Below the pieces are notes generated by a model, which saw only the letters and a list, made by a program, of their open reading frames with translations, did no database searches and was not told the origin of the DNA. This document shows, piece by piece, positions 26,526-34,761 of a stretch of DNA of 64,000 nt. How positions within the stretch are numbered: position 1 is the first letter of the stretch; the number at the start of each line of letters is the position of its first letter. Made by a program: the position numbers and the translations under genes. This DNA comes from Zavarzinella sp. (GTDB lineage Bacteria; Planctomycetota; Planctomycetia; Gemmatales; Gemmataceae), in contig JAWKTI010000001.1 of assembly GCA_041399155.1 (NCBI GenBank), positions 1,426,001-1,490,000 of the forward strand, written 5' to 3'.

Positions 26526-27230
26526 TCACGAAACGGAGATATGGGAGATTTCAAAATCTGATAATTCTCTCATGAAATTGCAGCCACCAGCCCACGATTG
26601 GGGTGCGTGGTGCACCATGTAGACAATACAGGCCAGGCAGGCAATTTCTTTGGGATCGTTGTCTTTCTGGAAATAGATGGTAATCACGCTGCCAGCCTGC
26701 ATTTCGTTGGGGAATATTAACCCGGCACCAGTAGGGGAAATGTCCACCAGGGCTGCCTGCCGTCGCTGACCATCGTCAGGCACCAAACTGTATTCAATTT
26801 CTCCCTGTGCGGGATAACGCACCCACGCCCGCTGGTCAGAACTGGCGGTGGAAGCCCTTTTTTCCCCACCAAAGATTTTCATTTCATCATCTGTGAGATC
26901 CATAGAAAACATGCAGCCGATGTAGTGGTTGCCGTCTTCCAGCAGTTTCGAATGGATGACGCACGCCAGCAGAGTAGGGTGGGGCAAATTGGGAGCACCT
27001 GGAAGTTCGATTCGAAGCATTGCTCCAGGCGAAAAATGGGCTGCCGATACAAATCCCACCCCACTTCGGGATATATTTTGCAAGCGCACGACAAATTCCT
27101 CTTCGGAATTCACTTTTCTGGCAATGGTTTCAAGGTTGGCAGGCAGACGACCATAACCGCGTTTTTCTTCTTCATAATCACTGCGGTGTCCGGTTAAATG
27201 ACGTAGAAAAGCTCTGGTTCTTTTGAACAT
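26526..27230 (-). CDS. Protein with two tandem PilZ-like domains
   Basis: PilZ domains bind cyclic di-GMP through an RxxxR and (D/N)xSxxG pair. In this 234-residue protein the first half shows KRGYGRLPA and LQNISRSGVGFV, and the second shows RAWVRYPA and LVDISPTGAGLIF. Both halves have the following beta-barrel strands (MLRIELPG and VITIYFQ). The first half's RxxxR is imperfect (KRGYGR), while the second lacks the leading Arg at the right spacing, so dinucleotide binding is uncertain. It is cytoplasmic, without signal or membrane segment. It may respond to the same second messenger as the HD-GYP protein elsewhere in the window. Confidence 0.8.
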   Translation of the reverse strand: MFKRTRAFLRHLTGHRSDYEEEKRGYGRLPANLETIARKVNSEEEFVVRLQNISRSGVGFVSAAHFSPGAMLRIELPGAPNLPHPTLLACVIHSKLLEDGNHYIGCMFSMDLTDDEMKIFGGEKRASTASSDQRAWVRYPAQGEIEYSLVPDDGQRRQAALVDISPTGAGLIFPNEMQAGSVITIYFQKDNDPKEIACLACIVYMVHHAPQSWAGGCNFMRELSDFEISHISVS

Positions 27231-27273
27231 AGGGTCGCACGGAGTTACTGTTATTCTGAATTATAACGAGAGA

Positions 27274-27651
27274 TTAGTCCCCGGGTACCAGAAACTCATC
27301 ACTGGGATCGAATCCAGGTATCGCGAGGACAATCGTCTGGATTTCAGAATCTGCCTGAATCCGATGCCTTGTGCCTGCTTCTATGGTGATCGTCATTCCC
27401 GGGGTCACAGGAAAAACAGCTTCATTCAACTCAATCGTGCCAGTACCATTGAGAATGTAATAAACTTCCTGCGTTCGTTCATGGTAATGGAGTTTTGCAT
27501 TGCGAATCGTCGTGACATGGAAGCTGTAACCGCGATTCTCGCTGGCAGGGATAATCCGCTGGCTCCAACCACATGGGCAGAGCACTGGGGATACTTCTGA
27601 AATGTGGCGGATGGTGTATCCGTTTGTTGTTTGAATGTCAGATTCATTCAT
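27274..27651 (-). CDS. Single-domain cupin
   Basis: The 125-residue protein is a small beta-barrel cupin. The first conserved motif with metal-ligand histidines is present (KLHYHERTQEVYYILNGTG), followed by the second (ITIEAGTRHRIQADSE). The metal site (two His and a Glu, then His) looks intact. A Cys-rich stretch CPCGWSQR lies just before the barrel. Such proteins act as isomerases, dioxygenases or binding proteins; the substrate cannot be inferred. It heads a leftward group with the PilZ protein gene, 43 bases away. Confidence 0.85.
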   Translation of the reverse strand: MNESDIQTTNGYTIRHISEVSPVLCPCGWSQRIIPASENRGYSFHVTTIRNAKLHYHERTQEVYYILNGTGTIELNEAVFPVTPGMTITIEAGTRHRIQADSEIQTIVLAIPGFDPSDEFLVPGD

Positions 27652-27776
27652 GTTCTGTTTCCGTTAAGATCTGAAAACTGATTGGCAGATGAAATTATAC
27701 ATGAAAGGTGGCACATGAGGTGGGTGAATAATCAAAAACAATATACAAAGTAAGACATTGTTATACTGAAGTGAAC

Positions 27777-27870
27777 AAAAAAGTGGGCCGAGAGATTTAG
27801 CTAAAAACTGTCGCCCACTCAGTTCAAAGCTATGAGGATCTCTCGACCCATATCAAACAACTTAGTTGTT
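27777..27870 (-). ncRNA. Candidate small RNA with intrinsic terminator
   Basis: A predicted minus-strand transcript of about 94 nt starts just below the promoter at 27877-27904. Its 5' part has a perfect small hairpin (AACAAC-TAA-GTTGTT, 27856-27870). It then folds into a long composite stem: TGGGTCGAGAGAT pairs with ATCTCTCGGCCCA (27838-27850 with 27784-27796) over 13 pairs including one G-U that is only tolerated on this strand. Two inner 5-bp stems (TAGCT/AGCTA and AACTG/CAGTT) and a 9-nt loop cap it. Six U residues follow (27777-27782), as in a Rho-independent terminator. It could alternatively be a distant terminator for cysE. No known RNA family was recognised. Confidence 0.5.
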
Positions 27871-27876
27871 AGCTTC

Positions 27877-27904
27877 ATTGTAACTCAACGTTGGATTGCG
27901 TCAA
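27877..27904 (-). promoter_or_regulatory. Sigma-70-like promoter for the candidate small RNA
   Basis: On the minus strand TTGACG (27904-27899) and TACAAT (27882-27877) are separated by 16 bases. Transcription would begin near 27870, at the foot of the first hairpin of the candidate RNA. Confidence 0.45.
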
Positions 27905-28007
27905 GTATTGTTGTGAAAAAACTGTGAAATCGGAAATTGGACAGCTGGCAAATGTTGGTTAATGTATGCTTTTGTCTATTTTTCATTTATGAAAATCACA
28001 TAATTCA

Positions 28008-28955
28008 TCAAATATGGTACATAAGTGAATCTGACGTTTTTTTTGTACCTTTCAATCGCAGTAATGGTTTTTCCAGGATGACGACTGTATCGGGCTCGAT
28101 TGATTTCGTGATCCACACGTTCGAACCAATCACCGTGCGAGCACCAATCACGGTATTCCCACCCAGAATGGTGGCGTTGGCATAGACAATGACATCGTCT
28201 TCCAGAGTGGGATGCCGTTTGTAAGTCCCGTGAATCAATTCACCAGAATCATCGCGGTCGAAACTAAGTGCACCCAGCGTTACCCCCTGGTAAAGTTTCA
28301 CATTTTTGCCCAGGAGACATGTTTCGCCAATGACCACACCCGTACCGTGGTCAATAAAGAATCCAGGGCCGATGGTAGCACCCGGGTGAATATCAATGCC
28401 AGTGCGGGAGTGGGCATATTCTGTCATCATGCGGGGAATGTACGGTACACCCAGCTTTAATAGTTCATGGGCAACACGATAGATGGTAATTGCTTCCAGA
28501 CCGGGATAACAGAAGATAATCTCGTGGTGGCTTTTTGCTGCTGGATCTCCACGGAAAGCAGCTGAGACGTCTTCATTTAAAGTCAACCGGATATCAGGTA
28601 GCCGATACAGAAAATCGACCGTTTTGCGTTGTGCGAATGCTTCAAAATCGATGTGTGGCGATTCCCGACACATATCATGCCGCAATGCACGGGCAATCTG
28701 TTCCGTCAAGCGATCGTGCAATGAATCTACCAGACTGCCGATGTAGTATTCGACATTGCCATTGTGCAAATGCTGCCGACGACCAAATCCAGGATAAATA
28801 ATTTCGTAAATATCCGCCACGATTGCAAAAATGGCATCTCGGCTGGGCAGGGCTTCGTGCCCCAGGTGGTTAATCTTGCTACATTCCGTGTAACTACCGA
28901 CCAGTGCTTCGGTTATGCTTGTTAAGCCTTCTTTAATCCGAATATCTGTCGCCAT
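28008..28955 (-). CDS. cysE: Serine O-acetyltransferase
   Basis: This enzyme acetylates serine with acetyl-CoA, the first step of cysteine synthesis. From the ATG at 28955 the protein has 315 residues. A helical N-terminal domain (about 1-165) is followed by the left-handed beta-helix of hexapeptide repeats (GIDIHPGATIGPGFFIDHGTGVVIGE), with the catalytic His in the DHGTG segment and the CoA-binding GARTVIGSNVWIT part. It is longer at the N-terminus than E. coli CysE (273 residues) and resembles the longer SAT forms found in several phyla. It stands alone; the next gene upstream, folP, diverges from it. Confidence 0.9.
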   Translation of the reverse strand: MATDIRIKEGLTSITEALVGSYTECSKINHLGHEALPSRDAIFAIVADIYEIIYPGFGRRQHLHNGNVEYYIGSLVDSLHDRLTEQIARALRHDMCRESPHIDFEAFAQRKTVDFLYRLPDIRLTLNEDVSAAFRGDPAAKSHHEIIFCYPGLEAITIYRVAHELLKLGVPYIPRMMTEYAHSRTGIDIHPGATIGPGFFIDHGTGVVIGETCLLGKNVKLYQGVTLGALSFDRDDSGELIHGTYKRHPTLEDDVIVYANATILGGNTVIGARTVIGSNVWITKSIEPDTVVILEKPLLRLKGTKKTSDSLMYHI

Positions 28956-29094
28956 GTCAACCACCAATGAAACCGAAGTTTTTCAAACAACCGTTGTCAA
29001 TTGTATCGGTAACTGTATCGAAGAGGATGAATGCGGGATCAGTTGGGTTATCGGAAAATTTATTAATGAGAATTAATTCATCAATAGGTGCAGG

Positions 29095-29943
29095 ATGATT
29101 TGGCACTGTGCACACGATTTGCAGTTGGAAATAGATACCAAACCGCTGGTGATGGGCATCCTGAATGTAACACCCGACAGTTTTTCCGATGGTGGCAGCC
29201 ACCTGACTGTAGAACTGGCACTTCGGCACGTACAGACGATGCTGCATGACGGTGTAGATATTATTGACATCGGTGGTGAATCGACCCGCCCTGGTGCTGA
29301 GAAAGTACCCACATCAGTCGAAATCGAGCGGGTGTTGCCTGTAATTATGAGAATTCGCCAATTTTCAGCGATCCCTATTTCAATTGACACCACCAAACTG
29401 GAAGTAGCCAAAGCTGCACTGGATGCAGGGGCAAACATCATTAATGATGTAAGTGCCTTTCGATTTGCACCCAACATTGCCCAACTTGCCAAAGAAACCA
29501 GGGCAGGGTGCGTGTTGATGCATATGCAGGGCACCCCACAGACAATGCAGGTAGACCCGCATTACGAGAATGTGATGGGGGAGATTTGCAATTTTTTTGC
29601 GGAAAGAATCCAGTTTTCTTTGCAGGTGGGGCTGAGCAAGGAGCAACTGGTTCTTGATCCCGGCATTGGCTTTGGCAAACGCACTCACCATAACTTACTG
29701 ATTTTGAAGGAGTTAGGTCAATTACGCCAATTTGGCCTACCAGTACTGCTGGGTGCGTCTCGGAAAGGATTAATTGAACGTGTTACTGGCCGACCAATTG
29801 ATCAGCGCCTGGCAGGCACCTTGGCGATTCATTGCGATGCTACCTCTCGTGGGACAGCCCACATCTGGCGTGTCCATGATGTGCGTGAAGCAGTCGATGC
29901 GGCAAAAATGCTGGAGGCGATACTGAATGCAGAAATCTATTAA
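29095..29943 (+). CDS. folP: Dihydropteroate synthase
   Basis: This enzyme condenses p-aminobenzoate with dihydropterin pyrophosphate in folate synthesis and is the sulfonamide target. The 282-residue protein is full length. Signature motifs are intact: LVMGILNVTPDSFSDGG (pyrophosphate/pABA loop), DIGGESTRPGAE, IISIDTTK-type strand (PISIDTTKLEV), INDVSAF, LDPGIGFGK and GASRKGLIE. No other folate gene is adjacent. Its last four bases overlap the 3' end of the convergent nucleoside transporter gene (29940-29943). Confidence 0.97.
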   Translation: MIWHCAHDLQLEIDTKPLVMGILNVTPDSFSDGGSHLTVELALRHVQTMLHDGVDIIDIGGESTRPGAEKVPTSVEIERVLPVIMRIRQFSAIPISIDTTKLEVAKAALDAGANIINDVSAFRFAPNIAQLAKETRAGCVLMHMQGTPQTMQVDPHYENVMGEICNFFAERIQFSLQVGLSKEQLVLDPGIGFGKRTHHNLLILKELGQLRQFGLPVLLGASRKGLIERVTGRPIDQRLAGTLAIHCDATSRGTAHIWRVHDVREAVDAAKMLEAILNAEIY

Positions 29944-31357
29944 AGAACGATGCCTGCAATACTGGCGTTGATCAGTGTTGCAAGAAAACCACCGTATAAT
30001 GCTCGTAAACTCAGTCTGGCTAAGTCTTTCCGTCGACTAGGTGCTAAACCACCGATCCCACCAAGAACAATTCCAATCGAAGAAAAGTTTGCAAATCCTG
30101 TTAGGGCGAATGTAGTAAGCAGATAACTCCGCTCGGACATTCCAGTAATTGCACCGGTGGCAGCATCTCGATTCAGGGTCGTCAGGCTGTCAAAAGAAAT
30201 AAACTCATTCAGCACCAACTTTTTCCCAAGTAATTCTGCTACGCGTGGGGCATCTTCCAATGGCACACCCATCATTAACGCAGCCGGTTGAAACAAACTG
30301 GAAAAATCCGTTCCAGGCTCCAATCTGGTGATAGCAAGCCGATTAGTGCATTGATCATCGCAATCCCAGCGATAAATGCGATCAACATAGCGGTAATGTT
30401 TATTACCAGAAAAATGCCATCAGAAGCACCGCTAGAGGCAGCATCAAAAACGTTTGAGTGGGGGCGTTCATCTGCAAGTCGCACAGTGCCCGCAGTGACA
30501 GGCTGTTCTGTTTCAGGCAGTAACAGCTTCGACAAATACAACCCCGTAGGTGCTGCCATGACACTCGTCGCCAGAATGGCCACCGGGTCAGCCCCCATAC
30601 CGATATACACTGCCATGACCCCACCTGCAATGGTTGCCATACCGCCGATCATCAAGGCGAGCAGTTCGGATTGGGTCATTTTTGCGATAAACGGCTTGAT
30701 AATCAGTGGAGCTTCAGTCTGACCCATAAAAACGTTTGCTGTAGCAGCGAGTGATTCGGCTCCGCTGATACTTTTTTTGCCAAAAATCAGCATCATCACT
30801 TTGGCAAACAGGAAAACCACCAATTGCAGCACCCGCAGGTGGTAGAGGACTGTGAAGACGCTGGAAACAAAAATGACGGTGGGCAGGGCACGAATAATGA
30901 AAATGTATCCATTGTTCAATCCAAACACTTGTTCCATAGTTTGATGGTTGACCAGTGGGCCAAAAACAAAGCGGGCACCTGCATCGGTGAATTCTAAGAA
31001 TCTTTTAATCAATTCCCCACCGAATCGAAAAACGCTGCGAATTGCCTCAATTCGAAGAATGCAGGTTGCAAGCAACACCTGAAGTCCAATACCAACGATG
31101 ATTGTTCGCCAGTGGACATTTCGCAGATTTTTCGAGAACATTGCCGCCAGTGCGATTAATGCCAGCAAACCAAAGAATGACTGGAATCGGAAGTTGAGTT
31201 GATTGTTCACAATATAGAGGAACAGGCAAATCGTAGTGGCACCGACCCCCAACAAAATGGGGAGGGCATTTTTTTTCATCCATTCCCACGTTAACAGCAG
31301 GAAAAGGGCAATGCCCAAACCGGAACTAAGGACGATATTCGCCATAAATTCACGCAT
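29940..31357 (-). pseudogene. nupC: CNT-family concentrative nucleoside transporter (NupC-like), frameshifted
   Basis: CNT proteins import nucleosides with H+ or Na+. The first frame (31357-30275) gives 360 residues with the N-terminal helices and the core motif GQTEAPLIIKPFI and the gate segment VMAVYIGMGADP. It runs out of frame after LLSPDWSLERIF. The second frame (from about 30306 to 29940) continues exactly as the family should: SSLFQPAALMMGVPLEDAP, LLGKKLVLNEFISF, and FALTGFANFSSIGIVLGG. The shift sits at a run of five A (30302-30306, T on the coding strand); restoring one base gives about 472 residues. It is most likely inactivated by a one-base deletion. A sequencing error or slippage are the alternatives. 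Confidence 0.88.
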
Positions 31358-31434
31358 CTAAAGTACTTACAACAAAAAGTGTACGAAGTTCTCTGGTTTC
31401 ACCCAGTGAGTAATTGTGGGGATTTCAGTAGAAA

Positions 31435-32328
31435 TCAAGCAGCCAGGCGTATTGCCTGGGGTGGTTGAAATGGTTTGTAGGCACGAATGAAATGGTAGTA
31501 CCCAAACAACCTCTCCAAAAGTCCCAAAGAGTAGATGCGCAGCAAATACGGGACCTGAGATCGTTTCAGGCCGCGTTTGCGAATTTTTGCAGCATTGAAC
31601 CCTGTAAGCTGTTCTTTGATCTGCTTTGCAATCATGCTGCCAGGTAATTCACCAGGTGGAGCCCACGGTCTTAACCAGCGTTTAACATCGCTCATGTTTC
31701 TGCTGGCAGGTACCACACCCATGAATCTTCCGCCAGGTCGCAACACCCGCTGTGCCGTTTCAATAATCGAACAGAGATTTTCCAGGTTCATGTGGTTGAA
31801 GAAAACAGCCACAACGTCGACAGATTCATCGGCTATTGGCACACGGTTGTAAAAACTGTGGTGGTAAGTTGCTGATAGATTACGAGCATGGAAATGTGCC
31901 TGAATCGTATCCAGATAGGTGGTAGATGGGTCAACAACGATCAATTTCGCATGTTTCTTTGCAAATTCAGCCCACTCCAGGCCAAGGGTATCCCCAAAAG
32001 CCAGAATCGTTTCATCACGGTAACGATCAAACTTGAACAGGTGGGGGATCCAACGACCATGCCGTTCAAATCGACGAGTTGCAATCGCTTCAAACCAGTC
32101 GTCGCTGCCAATTTCAGCACACACAGGTAGTGGTTTCAACGAGCGTTCATCACGCCACAATTCCCGTCGTGCCAGACGCTCTAGGAGGGCAATATCCGGT
32201 TCTGGGGCGTTGCCACGGTCTGAACGTGGTACCACCCGTTGCCAAACGTAATCCGTATTGCCCACAGACATTGGCTTTCTTGCTTGCATAAACAATGCTT
32301 TCACATATACCCGAAGTTTCGTGGGCAC
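31435..32328 (-). CDS. Class I SAM-dependent methyltransferase-like protein
   Basis: The 297-residue protein has a Rossmann-type core: motif I ETILAFGDTLGLEWAEFAKKH (a poorly conserved glycine loop), acidic end of strand 2 LIVVDPSTTYLD, motif post-I SVDVVAVFFNHMNLENL and VLRPGGRFMGVVP. The C-terminal ~90 residues are basic (KIRKRGLKRSQVPYLLRIYS). The weak glycine loop leaves SAM binding less certain. The N-terminal ~85 residues have no recognised domain. No partner gene indicates the substrate. It lies 77 bases downstream of the transporter pseudogene's start and is transcribed in the same direction. Confidence 0.75.
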   Translation of the reverse strand: MPTKLRVYVKALFMQARKPMSVGNTDYVWQRVVPRSDRGNAPEPDIALLERLARRELWRDERSLKPLPVCAEIGSDDWFEAIATRRFERHGRWIPHLFKFDRYRDETILAFGDTLGLEWAEFAKKHAKLIVVDPSTTYLDTIQAHFHARNLSATYHHSFYNRVPIADESVDVVAVFFNHMNLENLCSIIETAQRVLRPGGRFMGVVPASRNMSDVKRWLRPWAPPGELPGSMIAKQIKEQLTGFNAAKIRKRGLKRSQVPYLLRIYSLGLLERLFGYYHFIRAYKPFQPPQAIRLAA

Positions 32329-32355
32329 AAGGGGAAAAACAGTAAAAATGAATAA

Positions 32356-32949
32356 TTATTCATGAATTAATTGCATAAATGTCCCATTCGGTTCGTATGT
32401 GACTGTCCGGTAGCCTAATTTGGCGGCAACACTGGTGTTGGCCTGTAAATCATCCACAAAAAGACTGGTTGATCGCTTCAGATTTGATTTCTCTTCCAAA
32501 GCGCGAAAAAACTGCTCGGCAGGCTTGCGGTCTCCTAATTGATGAGAAACCCCTAAGAATTGGAAGTACTGCAGCACATCGGCAAAGTCTGATGCAAAGA
32601 ACTGAAAGTGGGCATCGTTGGTATTACTTGCTAATACCAACTCGTATTTCCCGGCCAACTTGGGTATCGCGTCACAGATTTCCTCATTTCGCGTAAAAAT
32701 ATTGCTGTAATGTCGCACGAATTCTTGTTCAGTGCACTCTAATTTGATTTCCTTGGCAAGCCAGCTTTGAAATTGGGAAGTGGTTAGCCGCCCACATTCG
32801 TAATCGTGGGCGACGGGGGAGTGATAGAGTGCATGCAGGATTTTTTCTGAAGTGCCTGTAGTATAGGGAGTTAGATTCGTTACGGAGCGATGGTGATCGA
32901 AAAATCCGATCACATTACCAAAATCAAAAACAATAGTGGTCGGGTGCAT
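32356..32949 (-). CDS. HAD-superfamily hydrolase (subfamily IA)
   Basis: The 197-residue protein has motif I IVFDFGNVIGFFDHHR, where the DxG/D pattern reads DFGNV with the nucleophile Asp at residue 9. Motif II is LVLASNTND, a Lys is in LGDRKP and the acidic motif is SLFVDDLQANTSVA. These are normal for phosphatases of the HAD-IA type, with a small helical cap at about 15-90. Its start overlaps the stop of the ABC permease (TGATG), so the three genes are one translationally coupled unit. A role linked to the ABC transporter is likely but unspecified. Confidence 0.9.
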   Translation of the reverse strand: MHPTTIVFDFGNVIGFFDHHRSVTNLTPYTTGTSEKILHALYHSPVAHDYECGRLTTSQFQSWLAKEIKLECTEQEFVRHYSNIFTRNEEICDAIPKLAGKYELVLASNTNDAHFQFFASDFADVLQYFQFLGVSHQLGDRKPAEQFFRALEEKSNLKRSTSLFVDDLQANTSVAAKLGYRTVTYEPNGTFMQLIHE

Positions 32950-33950
32950 CAGTATTCGGTTTTTCTAAATTCGTAACACGATATGCCCAACATGGCTATC
33001 GAAAACAGGAAAGAGGTAAACACCGACCATTCCAGACGGATTTTCTTTTGTGCCAAAGCCTGTTCAAACTCTGGCACTTCTGCTGAAATCCCACGACTAT
33101 CGAGCGTTTTTTCGAAAACAATGTTCAGATCAGCTGGTTTAGGCAGTATCCAGTAGCTGGTTTCCAACATGAAATTGCTGGTGGCTGTCATTCCCGGCGG
33201 TTGATGAACCTGGATCGCATGGCGGGCGTAATTGATTCCCCAGGCAACAGTCCAGAATAACAATGTGCCAAATACGCACACAACGGTGCTGCGACTCCAG
33301 ACAGCCAGCATCACCGAAAAGCCGTAAAAGGCAAAAAAATGGATCACCAGAATCGGAATGACCAGAAAATAGGTGGCATCGAATCGGCCCGTCGCCAAAC
33401 CCAGGGTCAGCCAGGTTCCCACTACAAAAAAGCTGACATGAAAGGTAATGAGAACCATTACCCCAACTACTTTACCGAGTAAAAAGCTCCACCGTGGGAT
33501 CGGCTTTGCCAGCAGTACTGTAATCTGGCTTGGCTCCAGAAAAGTGGGCAATAACCCGGATGTCCAGATAATTGCCAAAAATACACCCAAAGTGCCTGCA
33601 ATCAAGCCAGATAACCAGGTAAGCAGAAAGCGAAAAGAATCATCTGCCCCACGTGCCGTATTCAGTTGGAAAAGGCCAAAACCTAAAGACAATTTGTCTT
33701 GTCCAAGGATATCCACTCCATCTTCTTTCACTTTTTCTGGAGAGAGTTTCTTCAATTCGGGATCATCTGGGGGCAAAACGTATTGACTGTCATCAGATTG
33801 TTGTTTTCCGGAAAGTTCTACTCCCAGGCAAAAAACCATGACCAAGGCGCTGAACAATACCATCGCCCAGAAAACTTTCGTGGCGAGGGACTGGCGAATC
33901 GTATCAATAATCATCCAGCGAATTGTGCGGAGTGCGATGGGCAGGTTCAT
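32949..33950 (-). CDS. ABC-2 type transporter permease
   Basis: The 333-residue integral membrane protein has about six membrane segments: near 15-38 (FWAMVLFSALVMVFCLGV), 108-130, 150-180 (VVGVMVLITFHVSFFVVG), 190-215, 220-235 and 305-325. An extracytoplasmic loop of about 60 residues follows the first segment. It is the membrane partner of the upstream ATPase, whose gene overlaps it by four bases (ATGA). Family members export or anchor varied substrates; none can be inferred here. Confidence 0.9.
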   Translation of the reverse strand: MNLPIALRTIRWMIIDTIRQSLATKVFWAMVLFSALVMVFCLGVELSGKQQSDDSQYVLPPDDPELKKLSPEKVKEDGVDILGQDKLSLGFGLFQLNTARGADDSFRFLLTWLSGLIAGTLGVFLAIIWTSGLLPTFLEPSQITVLLAKPIPRWSFLLGKVVGVMVLITFHVSFFVVGTWLTLGLATGRFDATYFLVIPILVIHFFAFYGFSVMLAVWSRSTVVCVFGTLLFWTVAWGINYARHAIQVHQPPGMTATSNFMLETSYWILPKPADLNIVFEKTLDSRGISAEVPEFEQALAQKKIRLEWSVFTSFLFSIAMLGISCYEFRKTEY

Positions 33951-34702
33951 GCTGGCACCTCTTGAAAATGTGCTTGCAGTTGACTTTCAAGTGCTCCCGG
34001 AACTCGATCCTTGTCCGTCAGGTGCCGCTGTGAAATTACTCGCCCGTTTTTTAAGACAACAATAAAATCGGCCACTTTGCTCATTTCTTCCATGTTGTGT
34101 GAGACGCAGATCACTGATTTACCAAGTGACTTCCGTTCCTGAATAACATCGCGAAGAACTGCTTTACCCGAGATGTCGAGTCCTTCACTGGGCTCATCAA
34201 GTACCAGCAACTCTGGATCATTCATAATCGCTTGAGCAATCGCGAGGCGCTGAACCATTCCTTTGCTGAACTTGCGAATCTGTTCATCGGCGCGATCGGC
34301 CAGCCCCACCTTGTTCAGGAGTTGTGGGATTTTTGCTTTTAATTCCATGGGTGGGAGATAGGTGAGTGAACCGTAATAAGTCAGTAACTCTTTTGCAGAT
34401 AAGTACTTAGGGAAATATTGGTTCTCATGAACATATCCCACCTGTGCGAGAGTATTCTGGTAAGATGCATCGTGCCCCAATCGCACCACTTTGCCAGAAG
34501 TGGGGGAGTTCAATCTTAATAAAATTTTTATAAGTGTGGTTTTGCCGGCACGGTTAGGACCAAGCAAACCAGTGACCATTCCCACGGGAATTTGCAGAGT
34601 GACATTGTCTAACGCAGTATGACGTTGTTTTCCAAGAAGCCCACTGCGGAAGATCTTGGTTACCTGGTGAAATTCAGCAACGGCAGACAAAGAATGTCCC
34701 AA
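33947..34702 (-). CDS. ABC transporter ATP-binding protein
   Basis: This is the 251-residue ATPase of the transporter. Walker A is GPNRAGKTT, where Gly of the usual GxNGAGKS is Arg. The Q-loop is YVHENQYFPKYLS, the signature is RKFSKGMVQRL (variant of LSGGQ), Walker B is LLVLDEPSEGLD and the H-loop is CVSHN. The signature FSKGM is common in ABC-2 type exporters. The protein carries a short C-terminal tail for coupling. It heads the ATPase-permease-HAD unit; the gene end overlaps the permease start. Confidence 0.93.
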   Translation of the reverse strand: MGHSLSAVAEFHQVTKIFRSGLLGKQRHTALDNVTLQIPVGMVTGLLGPNRAGKTTLIKILLRLNSPTSGKVVRLGHDASYQNTLAQVGYVHENQYFPKYLSAKELLTYYGSLTYLPPMELKAKIPQLLNKVGLADRADEQIRKFSKGMVQRLAIAQAIMNDPELLVLDEPSEGLDISGKAVLRDVIQERKSLGKSVICVSHNMEEMSKVADFIVVLKNGRVISQRHLTDKDRVPGALESQLQAHFQEVPA

Positions 34703-34761
34703 ATAAGTTTTCTTGCTATTGTTTTATACAGTGAATTGAAAAAGAGGTGGGCGAAAATGAG

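Larger units (their letters stand above)
27652..28007. other. Intergenic region between cysE and cupin genes
   Basis: These 356 bases contain a minus-strand promoter and a candidate small RNA gene (27777-27904). The part next to cysE (27905-28007) is AT-rich with no clear structure. The part next to the cupin (27652-27776) holds its probable promoter and no ORF. Confidence 0.5.

Noticed and set aside
27760..27884. 6S RNA-like reading of the plus strand with an outer stem GTTATACTGAAG/CTTCATTGTAAC
   Set aside because: The outer stem has a mismatch, the overall length is short, and promoter, U-tract and G-U pairing all favour a minus-strand RNA.
30275..30323. Programmed frameshift in the nucleoside transporter
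   Set aside because: The T5 run lacks a standard slippery heptamer with pairing in both sites and no stimulatory hairpin is evident; a one-base deletion is simpler.
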